Shown here one piece after another: positions 24,089 to 33,742 of a DNA stretch of 64,000 nucleotides. The DNA comes from CAKVON01 sp902475665 (GTDB lineage: Bacteria > Actinomycetota > Coriobacteriia > Coriobacteriales > Atopobiaceae): contig JAWQCY010000002.1 in NCBI GenBank assembly GCA_036321795.1, forward strand, positions 186,001-250,000. The letters run 5' to 3'. The notes under the pieces were generated by a model. It was not told the DNA's origin, made no database searches, and worked only from the letters and a program-made list of their open reading frames with translations. Position numbers and translations under genes: made by a program. Every line of letters starts with the position of its first letter. Position 1 is the stretch's first letter.

Positions 24089-25426
24089 TTACTCGGCGTC
24101 GGCGTCCTTGTTAGCGCGGGCCTCGGCGACCTCGTCAACCTCGGTGACCTGGGCGTTGTCCACCAGCCAGGAAAGGGCCTTGGTACGCTTGACCGACTCA
24201 CGGATGGCGGGCAGGCGGCCGGCGTCCTTCCACTGCTTGACGACCTTCTCGACGTCCTTGGCACCGGCGTCCTCGAACTCCTTGGCGATGTCGGCGTCGT
24301 CGGCGGTCAGGCCGAGGTGGGCGGCCAGGGCATCCAGGGCCAGCGACTGACGGGCGCGCTCCTCGGACTGGGCGCGGAGGTCGTCGAAGAACTCCTCGGG
24401 CTTGATGCCGCGCATGGCCAGGAAGCCGTCGAGGGTCATGCCCTGGGACTGGAGCTGGCCGAGGAAGTTCTGGGCGGTCTCGGTGTAGACCTGGTCGACG
24501 TACTCCTTCGGGGTCTCCTCGAGGGTGAGGTGGGAGGCCAGGGCCTCGACCAGACGATCCTCCTTGAGGGCGGGCAGGCTGTTCTTCTTGTCGGACTCGA
24601 TCTCGCACTTGACGGCGTCACGGAGGGTGGCGACGTCATCGAAGCCGAAGCCGTCCTTGGCGAGCTCGTCGGTGAGCTCGGGGACGACGGCCTTCTTGAT
24701 GGCGTTGAGGGTCACCTTGATGGTGGACTTGACCTCGTGCTCGTGGTCGCCGTGCTTGTGGGTGCTGGTCCAGGAGATCTCCTTGGTCTCGCCCTTGCTC
24801 ATGCCGGTGAGGCCCTCGTCGACCTCGGCGGGCAGGCCGTTGCCGTCCATGGCCAGCAGGTGATTCTCGCCGGCGAGGTGCTTGGCGTTCTCGACGTCCT
24901 CGATGTTGACGGAGACGATGTCGCCCTTCTCGACGGCACGCTCCTCCTCGATGTCCTCGTAGGAGGTGCGGTAGCTGAGGAGCTGCTCGATCTGCTGCTC
25001 GATCTCGGCGTCGGTGACCTCGGCGGGCGGCATGTTGATGGCGGGGGCGTCATAAGAGTCGAGCTCGCACTCGGGGCGCACCGGGATGGTGATGTCGAGC
25101 TCGTAGTCGGTGCCCTCGACGAGAAGCTTGGCCTCCTCGCCGTAGTCGACCTTGCCCATGGGGACGACGTCGAGCTGCTCGAGCATGACGGGCTCGGCGT
25201 TGTCCAGCAGGTCGAAGGTGGCCTGGTTAAGAACGGCGTCACGGCCGACGACGGCGTCAATCATCGGACGGGGGGCGCGGCCCTTGCGGAAGCCCTGGAA
25301 GTTGTACTTCTTGGCGATGTCGGAGTAGGCACCCTTGATGGCGCGGTCGACATCCTCCTTGGCGACCGTGAGCTTGACGGCCATCTTGTTGTCCTGAGGC
25401 TTCTCAGCGGTGACGGTGATCTTCAA
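24089..25426 (-). CDS. tig: Trigger factor
   Basis: A ribosome-associated chaperone and prolyl isomerase of 445 residues. The ribosome-docking signature is GFRKGRAP at ~45-52. The central PPIase domain is around VEKGDIVSVNIE with FKBP-like residues, followed by the long helical C-terminal chaperone domain. A short His-rich insert, HKHGDHEHE, lies in the PPIase region. The start codon is TTG at 25426, with GGAGGAACG immediately upstream. First gene of the tig-clpP-clpX group. Confidence 0.95.
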   Translation of the reverse strand: MKITVTAEKPQDNKMAVKLTVAKEDVDRAIKGAYSDIAKKYNFQGFRKGRAPRPMIDAVVGRDAVLNQATFDLLDNAEPVMLEQLDVVPMGKVDYGEEAKLLVEGTDYELDITIPVRPECELDSYDAPAINMPPAEVTDAEIEQQIEQLLSYRTSYEDIEEERAVEKGDIVSVNIEDVENAKHLAGENHLLAMDGNGLPAEVDEGLTGMSKGETKEISWTSTHKHGDHEHEVKSTIKVTLNAIKKAVVPELTDELAKDGFGFDDVATLRDAVKCEIESDKKNSLPALKEDRLVEALASHLTLEETPKEYVDQVYTETAQNFLGQLQSQGMTLDGFLAMRGIKPEEFFDDLRAQSEERARQSLALDALAAHLGLTADDADIAKEFEDAGAKDVEKVVKQWKDAGRLPAIRESVKRTKALSWLVDNAQVTEVDEVAEARANKDADAE

Positions 25427-25507
25427 CGTTCCTCCAGTTTATCTAGATCCTGCATTCGGCCGGGGCCGATTGTTACCTGTCGTGGCCTTTCCTGGCCGAA
25501 GCGTGTG

Positions 25508-25594
<87 letters not shown>

Positions 25595-25671
25595 GTTAAC
25601 ACACAAACACAGCCTTAGCATGATAGCAAACGTATGCAGTGTACCCACCCGCGCGGACGCAATTCACGCAA

Positions 25672-25706
25672 GCGCCGGGGCACGGACGGTAACCGTGCCC
25701 CGGCGC
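25672..25706 (-). terminator. Terminator of the ABC exporter operon
   Basis: A perfect 14-base-pair stem (GCGCCGGGGCACGG with CCGTGCCCCGGCGC) with a 7-base loop lies 57 bases after the exporter stop on the minus strand. Confidence 0.8.
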
Positions 25707-25762
25707 CTGCCATTTTGCCCATCGATCGCGGGCTTCAGGCGCGGCAACGCGCCCGCACGCCC

Positions 25763-27628
25763 TTACGCGGCAGCCTCGTCGAACTGGGAGTTGTATAGCT
25801 CGGCATAGAAGCCGCCCTTCTCGAGAAGCTCGGCGTGGGTGCCCTTCTCGACGATGTCGCCGTCACGCAGCACCAAGATGGTGTCGGCGTTTCGGATGGT
25901 CGACAGGCGGTGCGCGATGACGAAGCTGGTGCGGCCGCGCATGAGCTCGTCCATGGCACGCTGGATGAGCTCCTCGGTGCGCGTGTCGACGTTGGAGGTC
26001 GCCTCGTCCAAGATCAGCGCGGGGCGGTCCGCCAGGACCGCGCGGGCGATGGTCACCAGCTGGCGCTGGCCCTGGGACAGGTTCGTGCCCTCCTCGTTGA
26101 CCTGGAAGTCATAGCCGCCGGCCAGCGTACGGATGAAGTGGTCGCAGCGCGCGGCCCTCGCGGCGGCCTCGACCTCGGCGTCGGTGGCGTCGGGGCGACC
26201 GTAGCGGATGTTCTCGCGGATCGTGCCGTTGAACAGCCACGTGTCCTGCAGGACCATGGCGAACTGCCTTCGCAGCTCCGCGCGGTCCCAGTCGCGCACG
26301 TCGACGTCGTCGACGCGCAGCGAGCCGGCGTCGACGTCGTAGAAGCGCTGCAGCAACTTGATGAGCGTCGTCTTGCCGGCGCCGGTGGGGCCGACGATGG
26401 CAACGGTCTGGCCGGGCTCGGCGACGCACGAGAAGTCGTGGATGATCGTCTTGTCGGGGTCGTAGCCGAACCTGACGTGGTCGAACTCGACGCGGCCGTC
26501 GCGGACCTCGGGGGCCTGCGGGTCTGCGGCCTGCGGCTCCTCGGGAGCGGCGAGGAACTCGAAGACGCGCTCGGTCGCGGCGGCCATCGACTGCATCGTG
26601 TTGCTCACGTTGGCCAGCTGCTGCACGGGCTGGGTGAAGTTGCGGACGTACTGAATGAAGCTCTGGATGTCGCCGGGGCCGGCGTTGCCGGTGAGCGCGA
26701 GCTGCGCGCCCACGACGACCACGGCCACGTAGCCGGCGTTTCCGACCAGGCTCATCAGCGGCATCATCAGGCCGCTCAAAAACTGGGAGCGCCAGCCGCT
26801 GACAAACAGTCGGTCGTTCTTCTCGTCAAACTCCGCCACGGCCTCGTCGGCGCGGTCGAACACCTGGATGACGTTCTGACCGGCAAAGTCCTCCTCGATG
26901 ATGCCGTTGACGGCACCCAGGACCTGCTGCTGCTCGCGGAAGTACGGTTGCGAGAAGTGCATCATGACGCCCATGATCACGGCGGCGGCGGGAAGCGTGA
27001 CCACGACGACGCCGGTGAGCGGCAGGCTGATGGAGAGCATCATCACCAGGACGCCCACGATCTGGGTGATCGACGTGATCAGCTGCGTCACCGACTGGTT
27101 GAGGCTCTGCCCCAGCGTGTCGACGTCGTTGGTGATGCGCGACAGCACGTCGCCCTTGCTGTGGCCGTTGAAGTAGCTCATCGGCACGACGGTGATCTTC
27201 TCGGCGATCTCCTTGCGCATGCGGTAGCAGATCTTCTGCGTGACGCCGGTCATGAGCCAGCCCTGGACCAGGTTGCACGCGGAGCTCGCCAGGTACAGGC
27301 CCAGCAGGAGCAAGAGCGTCTTGCCGATCCAGTCGAAGTCGACCGAGCCGGTGCCCGCGACCTTGGCGACCAGTCCCTCGTAGAGCTTGGTCGTGACCGA
27401 ACCCAGCACCTTGGGGCCGACGATGTTGAAGATGACCGACGCCATGGCGAAGGCCACGGCAGACAGCACGGCCACCTTATGGCGCCCGACGTATCCGAGC
27501 AGCTTGAGCATGGTGCCCCTGAAGTCCTTGGGCTTCTCGACGACGCGCCCCGGGCCATGTCCGCCCGCGGGCCCGCGACGGCCGGCGGCGCGGTTGGGCG
27601 CGGTGGCCCCACTCATCCTGCCTGCCAT
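25763..27628 (-). CDS. ABC exporter, fused membrane-ATPase subunit (catalytically canonical half)
   Basis: A 621-residue half-transporter. An N-terminal Gly/Arg-rich stretch precedes six membrane helices (from ~50 to ~340) and a nucleotide-binding domain with Walker A GPTGAGKTT near 405, signature LSQGQRQ near 513, Walker B LILDEATS (catalytic Glu present) and the H-loop IAHRLS. It overlaps the upstream partner gene by one base (TGATG) and surely forms a heterodimer with it. The operon starts with a MarR-type regulator, as for BmrCD/LmrCD-like multidrug exporters. Substrate inferred to be drugs or toxic compounds. Confidence 0.9.
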   Translation of the reverse strand: MAGRMSGATAPNRAAGRRGPAGGHGPGRVVEKPKDFRGTMLKLLGYVGRHKVAVLSAVAFAMASVIFNIVGPKVLGSVTTKLYEGLVAKVAGTGSVDFDWIGKTLLLLLGLYLASSACNLVQGWLMTGVTQKICYRMRKEIAEKITVVPMSYFNGHSKGDVLSRITNDVDTLGQSLNQSVTQLITSITQIVGVLVMMLSISLPLTGVVVVTLPAAAVIMGVMMHFSQPYFREQQQVLGAVNGIIEEDFAGQNVIQVFDRADEAVAEFDEKNDRLFVSGWRSQFLSGLMMPLMSLVGNAGYVAVVVVGAQLALTGNAGPGDIQSFIQYVRNFTQPVQQLANVSNTMQSMAAATERVFEFLAAPEEPQAADPQAPEVRDGRVEFDHVRFGYDPDKTIIHDFSCVAEPGQTVAIVGPTGAGKTTLIKLLQRFYDVDAGSLRVDDVDVRDWDRAELRRQFAMVLQDTWLFNGTIRENIRYGRPDATDAEVEAAARAARCDHFIRTLAGGYDFQVNEEGTNLSQGQRQLVTIARAVLADRPALILDEATSNVDTRTEELIQRAMDELMRGRTSFVIAHRLSTIRNADTILVLRDGDIVEKGTHAELLEKGGFYAELYNSQFDEAAA

Positions 27629-29886
27629 CAGCGCCCACCTCCCTTCTGGTCCTGGCCTCCCATGACGGCGGCGACCTCCTCCTCGGTCATGCCGAGCTCC
27701 TCGGCGCTGAGCTGCGACTGTGCGATCTCCAGGTAGGCGGGGCAGCTGTGGAGAAGTTCAGCGTGGGTCCCCTGCCCCACAACGTGTCCCTCGTCCAGCA
27801 CGACGATCTGGTCGGCGCGCATGATCGTGGCGATGCGTTGGGCGACCACGACCACGGCGGAGTCGGACTGCTCGCGGGCGAGCGCCTCGCGAAGGCTGGC
27901 GTCGGTCTTGTAGTCGAGCGCGCTGAACGAGTCGTCGAACACGACGACCTCGGGCCTCTTGGCGAGCGCTCGGGCGATGGCCAGGCGCTGGCGCTGGCCA
28001 CCCGAGACGTTGGAGCCGCCCTGGCTGATCTCGGAGGCGAAGCCGCCCTCGCGCGTCTCGACGAACTCTCTGGCCTGGGCGATGTCGGCGGCACGACGCA
28101 TGTCGTCGTCGCTCACGCAGTCGCCTGCGAACTTGAGGTTCGTCTCGACGGTGCCCGAGAAGAGCATGCCCTGCTGCGGCACGTAGCCGATGCGGCGACG
28201 CAGTTCGGACAGCGACAGGTCTCGCACGTCGACGCCATCGAGAAGGACGGCGCCGCCCGTGACGTCGTACAGGCGTGGGATCAGCTGTACCAGGGTCGAC
28301 TTGCCCGAGCCGGTGGAGCCGATTATGCCCAGCGTCTGGCCGGCGGACACGGTGAAGCTGACGCCCTGGATCACGTCATAGCGCGCGTCGGGGTACTGGA
28401 AGCTGACGTCGCGGAAGGTGAGCTGGCCACGCGGCGCGTCGGCGTCGGGCAGCCTGGGGTTGCGGGGCTCGCGGATGGAGCTTCGGGTCTCGAGGACCTT
28501 CTCGACACGCTCGCAGGCGACCTCGGCACGCGGCAGCATGACCGAGACCATGGTCAGGATCATGAACGCCATGACGATCTGCATGGTGTAGGAGATGAAG
28601 GCCATCATGTCGCCGACCTGCATGACGCCGTCGCCGACGCCATGGGAGCCGACCCACACGATCAGCACGGTGACGCAGTTCATGACGAACATCATGAGCG
28701 GCATCATGAAGCTCATGGCGCGGTTGGTGAACAGCTGCGTCCGCATGAGGTCGCAGCTCGCGTCGTCAAAGCGCTCGAGCTCGTGGTCCTGGCGGCCGAA
28801 CGCGCGGATCGGCATGACGCCGTCGAGCATCTCGCGCGCGACGAGGTTAACGCGGTCGACGAAGCGTTGCATGCTCTTGAACTTGGGCATGGTCAGGCCC
28901 ATGAGCACCCCGACGACAGCAGACACCGCGATCACGGCCACGCCGATGGTCCACTCCAGTCCGGTGTGGCCGGCAAGCACGCGCATGAGGGCCACCGCTC
29001 CCATGATCGGCGCCATCAGCACCATGCGGATGACCAACGTGGTCGCCATCTGGATCTGTTGGATGTCATTGGTGCAGCGGGTGATAAGCGACGCCTGGCT
29101 GAACTTGCCCACCTCGGCGGGCGAGAAGTGCATGACCTGGTCGAAGGTCTTGCGGCGCAGGTCGCGCGCGATGGTGCATGCGGTGTGCGACGCCACGGCT
29201 CCCGTCAGGATCGTGGCGACCAGGCTCACGGCACACAGGCCGAACATCCTGGCGGACATGTTGGCCAGGTAGGAGCTCTGCACGTCGCTCAGGCTGATCC
29301 CCTGGGCCTCGTACTCCCTCTGCACGTACGAGATGGCGCGCTGTTGCACGATCGAGCCACCCATCGCCCCCATGGAGTCGGCCATCCTCTGGGCGCCGTC
29401 GACGAGCTCGGACCTGTCCAGAAGACCAGCGTCGACCGCGGCGCGCACCTTGTCCATGGTCAGCCTTCCCGAGAAGTGCTGCGGGGCGGCGCCCATCTTG
29501 CCGGCAAGGGCCGAGGCGTCGATGCCCTTGTCGAAGGCGAGCGCCACGGTCTCGGGCAGGCCCATGGCCTCGGAGACCTTGCCGTCGTCGGCGCGGTCGG
29601 CGTCGGTCCCGACGTAGTGGCGGATGCCGTCGGCGTCGGCCTTGCCATACGCGGCCTCGACCGTCGCCTGGTCGTCGTCGGACATGAACATCTCGAGGTC
29701 GGACAGCGACTGCGCGCGGATCGTGTCGGGCACGACCGACTCGATCCCGCCCTGCTGGATGCCAACGTCAACGATCTCGCTCATATACGTTGGCAGCGTC
29801 AGGTCGGCGTTGCAGCTGATGCAGATGAGCGCCACGGCCGCGATCAGCGCGAGCACGTGGTTCTTGAATAGCTTGAGTATCCTCAC
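27628..29886 (-). CDS. ABC exporter, fused membrane-ATPase subunit with degenerate site and large ectodomain
   Basis: A 752-residue half-transporter. The start is GTG 29886, overlapping the MarR stop (GTGA); the longer frame upstream runs inside the MarR gene. The first membrane helix (~8-28) is followed by ~190 mostly hydrophilic residues before the second helix, an extracellular insertion seen in some heterodimeric exporters of Gram-positives. In the ATPase domain Walker A is GSTGSGKST and the signature is VSGGQRQ, but Walker B reads VVFDDSFS. The catalytic Glu is replaced by Asp, which makes this the non-hydrolysing composite site. The H-loop His is replaced too: VAQRIAT instead of AHR. 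Confidence 0.9.
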   Translation of the reverse strand: MRILKLFKNHVLALIAAVALICISCNADLTLPTYMSEIVDVGIQQGGIESVVPDTIRAQSLSDLEMFMSDDDQATVEAAYGKADADGIRHYVGTDADRADDGKVSEAMGLPETVALAFDKGIDASALAGKMGAAPQHFSGRLTMDKVRAAVDAGLLDRSELVDGAQRMADSMGAMGGSIVQQRAISYVQREYEAQGISLSDVQSSYLANMSARMFGLCAVSLVATILTGAVASHTACTIARDLRRKTFDQVMHFSPAEVGKFSQASLITRCTNDIQQIQMATTLVIRMVLMAPIMGAVALMRVLAGHTGLEWTIGVAVIAVSAVVGVLMGLTMPKFKSMQRFVDRVNLVAREMLDGVMPIRAFGRQDHELERFDDASCDLMRTQLFTNRAMSFMMPLMMFVMNCVTVLIVWVGSHGVGDGVMQVGDMMAFISYTMQIVMAFMILTMVSVMLPRAEVACERVEKVLETRSSIREPRNPRLPDADAPRGQLTFRDVSFQYPDARYDVIQGVSFTVSAGQTLGIIGSTGSGKSTLVQLIPRLYDVTGGAVLLDGVDVRDLSLSELRRRIGYVPQQGMLFSGTVETNLKFAGDCVSDDDMRRAADIAQAREFVETREGGFASEISQGGSNVSGGQRQRLAIARALAKRPEVVVFDDSFSALDYKTDASLREALAREQSDSAVVVVAQRIATIMRADQIVVLDEGHVVGQGTHAELLHSCPAYLEIAQSQLSAEELGMTEEEVAAVMGGQDQKGGGR

Positions 29887-30380
29887 CCGAAGATCCCCCT
29901 TCCCGTCGACTGCCTCTCGTCCACCAGCTCGTTCACGCGCCGCATCAGGCGCAGGAGCTCGCGGGAGTCCGCCTCGCCGAGCTCGGACAGAAAGTCGCAC
30001 GTGACCTCATCCAGACGGCGACGGCGCCCCTCCATCCACGCACGCCCAGCCTCGGTCACGCTGACGGTCACGCGCCGGCGGTCCTCGCTGGAGTGCTCGC
30101 GGCTGATCCAGCCCTTCTCCTCCAGCGAACGGCAGATGTTGGCGACGCGCGCGCTGGAGACCCACGCGCGGTCGGCGAGCGCCGACGGCGTGAGCGAGCC
30201 GCCGGCGAGCACGAGCGCCCTCATGACGGCCATCTCGCCGCTGACGGCGCGGCCCACGTTGCGAGACATGCGGGCCTGCATGACACCGAACTCGTCGAAC
30301 AGCTCGCGGGCGAGCCCGACCATCTTGGGGTCGGGCGGCGCGGCGTCGCGGACGGGCGACTCCTGGGTTTCTTTCACCAT
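29883..30380 (-). CDS. MarR-family transcriptional regulator
   Basis: A 165-residue dimeric repressor with a winged helix at ~50-120: LTPSALADRAWVSSARVANI (recognition helix) and the wing EHSSEDRRRVTVSVTEAG. It is first gene of the exporter operon and overlaps the next gene by 4 bases. An inverted repeat directly over its ribosome-binding site (30381-30402) suggests autoregulation released by exporter substrates. Confidence 0.92.
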   Translation of the reverse strand: MVKETQESPVRDAAPPDPKMVGLARELFDEFGVMQARMSRNVGRAVSGEMAVMRALVLAGGSLTPSALADRAWVSSARVANICRSLEEKGWISREHSSEDRRRVTVSVTEAGRAWMEGRRRRLDEVTCDFLSELGEADSRELLRLMRRVNELVDERQSTGRGIFG

Positions 30381-30402
30381 TAGTTCCTTCCACTAGAAAC
30401 TA
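30381..30402. promoter_or_regulatory. MarR operator candidate
   Basis: TAGTTCC ... GAAACTA forms an inverted repeat immediately before the MarR start codon, with the ribosome-binding site GGAAGGAA between the arms. A further half-site, GAAACTACT, follows at 30412-30420. Placement over the leader fits autorepression. Confidence 0.5.
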
Positions 30403-30647
30403 TTTCGGAGAGAAACTACTCCTTCGCCCGCGACCACGCAACCGAGAAGGACGCTGGGGCACGCGAGCCACCCGGACGACACACGAACGACACGTTCGGC
30501 CGCATGGCGAAACATCATCGTTAATCCATTCTGAAAGCGTGCCAAACCCCTTATATGAGTGGCACAATCAAGGCTGTCGGGACAATGGCCGCAACGCAAA
30601 CAAACCCCAGCGTATGCGGCCTATAATGAGAAACGGGAGGCTTGCCG

Positions 30648-32210
30648 GTGGCGCACGGGAACGAAGACGAGGGTCTGGGTCGGGAGCACTCCCCCAACGC
30701 AAACAGCTCGGCGGCACTTCTCGACAGGCTGCGCCGCGGCGACGAGCTCGGCGGGCGCGACAGGCTCTCGCTGGTGGCCCGCCTGAGCCTGCCCGCGATC
30801 ATGGCCCAGCTGTCCACCACCCTCATGCAGTACATCGACGCGTCCATGGTCGGCGCGCTCGGCGCCACGAGCTCCGCCGCCGTCGGCCTGGTCGCCTCGT
30901 CCGAGTGGCTCATCGGCTGGATCGCCACGTCGGCGGCGGTGGGCTTTACCGTGCAGGTGGCCCAGCTCGTCGGCGCGCGCCGCGACGCCGACGCCCGCGG
31001 CGTCCTTCTGCAGGGCATCGTCTGCTGCGCGGCGGTCGGCGCCGTGCTGGCCCTGATCGGGACCTCCCTCGCGCCGGGCCTGCCGGCCTGGCTGGGCGGC
31101 GACCCGAGCGTCCACCCGGGGGCGTCCGCCTACTTCGGCAACCTGTGCGCGGGCCTGCCGGTCACGGCGCTTCTGGCCCTGACCACCGGAATGCTGCAGG
31201 CCTCGGGCGACACGCTGCTGCCCGGCCTGGTCAACGTCCTCGCCTGCGTGCTCGACGCCATCCTGGACGCCATCTTCATCTATCCCGCGGGCGCCGCGCC
31301 AGTGCCCGCCCCGCTCGCCGGTCTTCTCGGCAGCGCCGGCCTCGGCCTTGGCTGGGGCGTAGGCGGGGCCGCGCTGGCGACCGTCGCGTCGTCAGCCATC
31401 GCCGTCGCGGTCGCCGCCTGGGCCCTTCTGCGTCGAAACGACCGATTGCGCCTGCGCCCCGGCGACCGCCTGCACCTGAGGCGCGAGACCGTCGCCTGCG
31501 CGGCGCGCATCTCGGTCCCCGTCGCGATCGAGAACTCCGTGTTCTCGGGCGCCCTCGTGGTCACCACCAAGATCGTGGCCCCGCTGGGTGCCGAGTCGAT
31601 CGCCGCCAACTCCTTCGCCACCACGGCCGAGGGCCTGTGCTACATGCCCGGCTATGGCATCGGCACCGCCGCGACCACCCTGGTCGGCCAGGCCATCGGC
31701 GCCGGTCGGCGCGACCTGGCACGTCAGCTGGCATGGCTGTCGGTAGGCATCGGCGTCTGCGTCATGGTATGCGGCGCGGGCCTCATGTTTGCCATCGCGC
31801 CGCAGGTCATCGGTCTTCTCACCCCCGTGCCAGGCATCCGCGACCTAGGTGCGCACATGCTTCGCATCGAGGCCTTCGCCGAACCGCTCTACGCCTCCGC
31901 GATCGTGGCCTCGGGCTGCCTGCGCGGTGCGGGCGACACGCTCGTGTCGAGCGCGCTCAACTTCTCGAGCTTGTGGCTCGTGCGCATCCCGCTGTCGATG
32001 GTCCTCGTCGGCCGCCTGGGGCTCACCGGCGTGTGGCTCGCCATGGCAACCGAGCTGTGCGTGCGCGGCTGCCTGTTCCTCACCCGCCTTCGCGGCCGCG
32101 CCTGGAGCTCGCGCGACCTTGCGGGCAACATGGCCGACGTCGACGACGCCGACGGCGCCGCGTGCGACACGACGACACCTGCTACCGAGAAGGGCGGTGA
32201 GGCCGAGTGA
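30648..32210 (+). CDS. MATE-family efflux transporter (first of a pair)
   Basis: A 520-residue cation-coupled multidrug/toxin exporter with about twelve hydrophobic segments. Each half shows MATE features (IMAQLSTTLMQYIDASMVG near 45; GTAATTLVGQAIGAG near 342; SGCLRGAGDTL near 420). GTG 30648 is chosen because GGGAGG lies 7 bases upstream; TTG 30642 is too close to it. The 3' end overlaps the next MATE gene by 4 bases, suggesting co-translation. It is divergent from the MarR-exporter operon. Confidence 0.88.
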   Translation: MAHGNEDEGLGREHSPNANSSAALLDRLRRGDELGGRDRLSLVARLSLPAIMAQLSTTLMQYIDASMVGALGATSSAAVGLVASSEWLIGWIATSAAVGFTVQVAQLVGARRDADARGVLLQGIVCCAAVGAVLALIGTSLAPGLPAWLGGDPSVHPGASAYFGNLCAGLPVTALLALTTGMLQASGDTLLPGLVNVLACVLDAILDAIFIYPAGAAPVPAPLAGLLGSAGLGLGWGVGGAALATVASSAIAVAVAAWALLRRNDRLRLRPGDRLHLRRETVACAARISVPVAIENSVFSGALVVTTKIVAPLGAESIAANSFATTAEGLCYMPGYGIGTAATTLVGQAIGAGRRDLARQLAWLSVGIGVCVMVCGAGLMFAIAPQVIGLLTPVPGIRDLGAHMLRIEAFAEPLYASAIVASGCLRGAGDTLVSSALNFSSLWLVRIPLSMVLVGRLGLTGVWLAMATELCVRGCLFLTRLRGRAWSSRDLAGNMADVDDADGAACDTTTPATEKGGEAE

Positions 32211-33589
32211 GCCAGCCCCGTACCAAGGACCGTTCCCTCGACGTGACCGAGGGCGTCATCTGGCGGCAGCTGCTGCAGCTGTGCGTGCCGATCTTCGTAA
32301 GCTCGTTCTTCCAGCAGGCCTACACTCTCATCAACACCTTCATCGTCGGCCAGTTCGCAGGCAAGGCGGCCGTGGGCGGCATCCAGGCCACGATGGCCCT
32401 CACCGACCTCGCGGTCGGCTTCACGGTGGGAGTCGGCGCCGGCTGCGCCGTCATCTGCGGGCAGTACTTCGGTGCCCACGAGAACGAGAGGCTGTCCGCC
32501 TCCGTCCACACCGCGATGTCGCTCTCCCTGGTTGGCGGCCTGCTCTTCTCGGCCGCGGGCCTTTTGGCAATCGAGCCGATCCTGCGCCTCATGGGCACGC
32601 CCGCCGACCTTCTGGGCGAGTCGCTCGCCTACGGTCGCTGCTACTTCGGCGCGATGGTCTTCTCGCTCGTCATGAACATGGGCGCGGGCCTTCTGCGCGC
32701 AGTCGGTGACTCGCGCACGCCCAGCATGATCGTGGCCATCGGCTGCGTCATCAACGTCAGCCTCGACATGGTCCTGGTGGTTGGTCTCCAGCTCGAGGCC
32801 CTGGGCTGCGGCATCGCCACCGCCACCGCGCTGGCCGCCAACGCCACCATGACCTGGGTGGCGCTCGCCCGCGCCAAGGGTGCCTGGCAGCTCGACGCGC
32901 GCCGCCTGCACATCGACCCGCGCATCGCCCGCGTGATGCTCCTCACGGGACTTCCACTGGGCGTGCAATCCGCCGTCTACTCGGTGTCCAACATGATCGC
33001 GCAGTCCGCGGTCAACTCGTTCGGCTCCGACGCCGTCACCGGCTGGGGTCTGTGCGGCCGCATCGACGGCGTCATCTGGATGGTGTCGGACGCCCTCGGC
33101 GTGGCCGTCACGACCTTCTCGGCACAGAACTTCGGCGCCAGGAACTACCGGCGCATGAGGCGCAGCCTGGTCGAGGCGGCGGGCCTCACCCTTGTGATCG
33201 TCTGCACGATGTCCGCCTGCCTGTTCGCGTTCGCCGAGCCCCTCGCGCGCATCTTCCTGGACGACCCCACGGTCACCGGCTACACCACCAAGATGCTGAG
33301 GTTCGTCTCGCCGTTCTACGTGTTCTACTCGCTGGGCGACAACATCTCGGGCATGATCCGCGGCTCGGGCGAGAGCGTCCGCCCCATGATCATCACCATC
33401 ATGGGCACCTGCGTCTTCCGCGTGGTCTGGCTGCTGGCCGTCGTCCCGCTGCACCACTCGATCGAGAGCGTGCTGGTCAGCTACCCCGTCACCTGGGGCC
33501 TCACCCTGCTGATCTTCGTGTGGTACTACCGCCACGGCCACTGGCTCTCCCGCGCCGAGCGCCACGAGCAGGCGGTCCTGGGCCAGTAG
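32207..33589 (+). CDS. MATE-family efflux transporter (second of a pair)
   Basis: A 460-residue MATE transporter, also about twelve helices (FQQAYTLINTFIVGQFAG near 36; AVGDSRTPSMIVAIG near 165; SAQNFGARNYRRMRR near 305; IRGSGESVRPMI near 385). The start GTG 32207 sits in the stop of the first MATE gene (GTGA). Sequence identity with the first copy looks low, so this is not a recent duplication. The overlap suggests linked expression, possibly a heteromeric or complementary pair. Confidence 0.88.
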   Translation: MSQPRTKDRSLDVTEGVIWRQLLQLCVPIFVSSFFQQAYTLINTFIVGQFAGKAAVGGIQATMALTDLAVGFTVGVGAGCAVICGQYFGAHENERLSASVHTAMSLSLVGGLLFSAAGLLAIEPILRLMGTPADLLGESLAYGRCYFGAMVFSLVMNMGAGLLRAVGDSRTPSMIVAIGCVINVSLDMVLVVGLQLEALGCGIATATALAANATMTWVALARAKGAWQLDARRLHIDPRIARVMLLTGLPLGVQSAVYSVSNMIAQSAVNSFGSDAVTGWGLCGRIDGVIWMVSDALGVAVTTFSAQNFGARNYRRMRRSLVEAAGLTLVIVCTMSACLFAFAEPLARIFLDDPTVTGYTTKMLRFVSPFYVFYSLGDNISGMIRGSGESVRPMIITIMGTCVFRVVWLLAVVPLHHSIESVLVSYPVTWGLTLLIFVWYYRHGHWLSRAERHEQAVLGQ

Positions 33590-33629
33590 GCCACATGGCG
33601 CGCGCCACCCCTGCAGTCCGGCTCGCTTC

Positions 33630-33639
33630 CGAGAAGTGC
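33630..33639 (+). repeat. Copy of the CGAGAAGTGC motif (intergenic)
   Basis: Lies between the second MATE stop and the following terminator hairpin. Confidence 0.8.
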
Positions 33640-33665
33640 GTGCGACCCCAAGACGTCACAGGCAA

Positions 33666-33695
33666 GCGGCCGGCCGCACGAATGCGACCGGCCGC
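33666..33695. terminator. Bidirectional terminator between MATE and SPFH genes
   Basis: GCGGCCGG-C-CGCA pairs with TGCG-A-CCGGCCGC around loop CGAA. The genes on both sides converge on it. Confidence 0.7.
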
Positions 33696-33742
33696 CCTCA
33701 TACGTAGTCGTCAGACGACGTCGCGGGACCCAGCCCCTGGCC

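Noticed and set aside
25816..25832. Palindrome around CTTCTCGAGAAG inside the ABC exporter gene
   Set aside because: A coding coincidence (the segment encodes LLEKG); it does not match the CGAGAAGTGC consensus.
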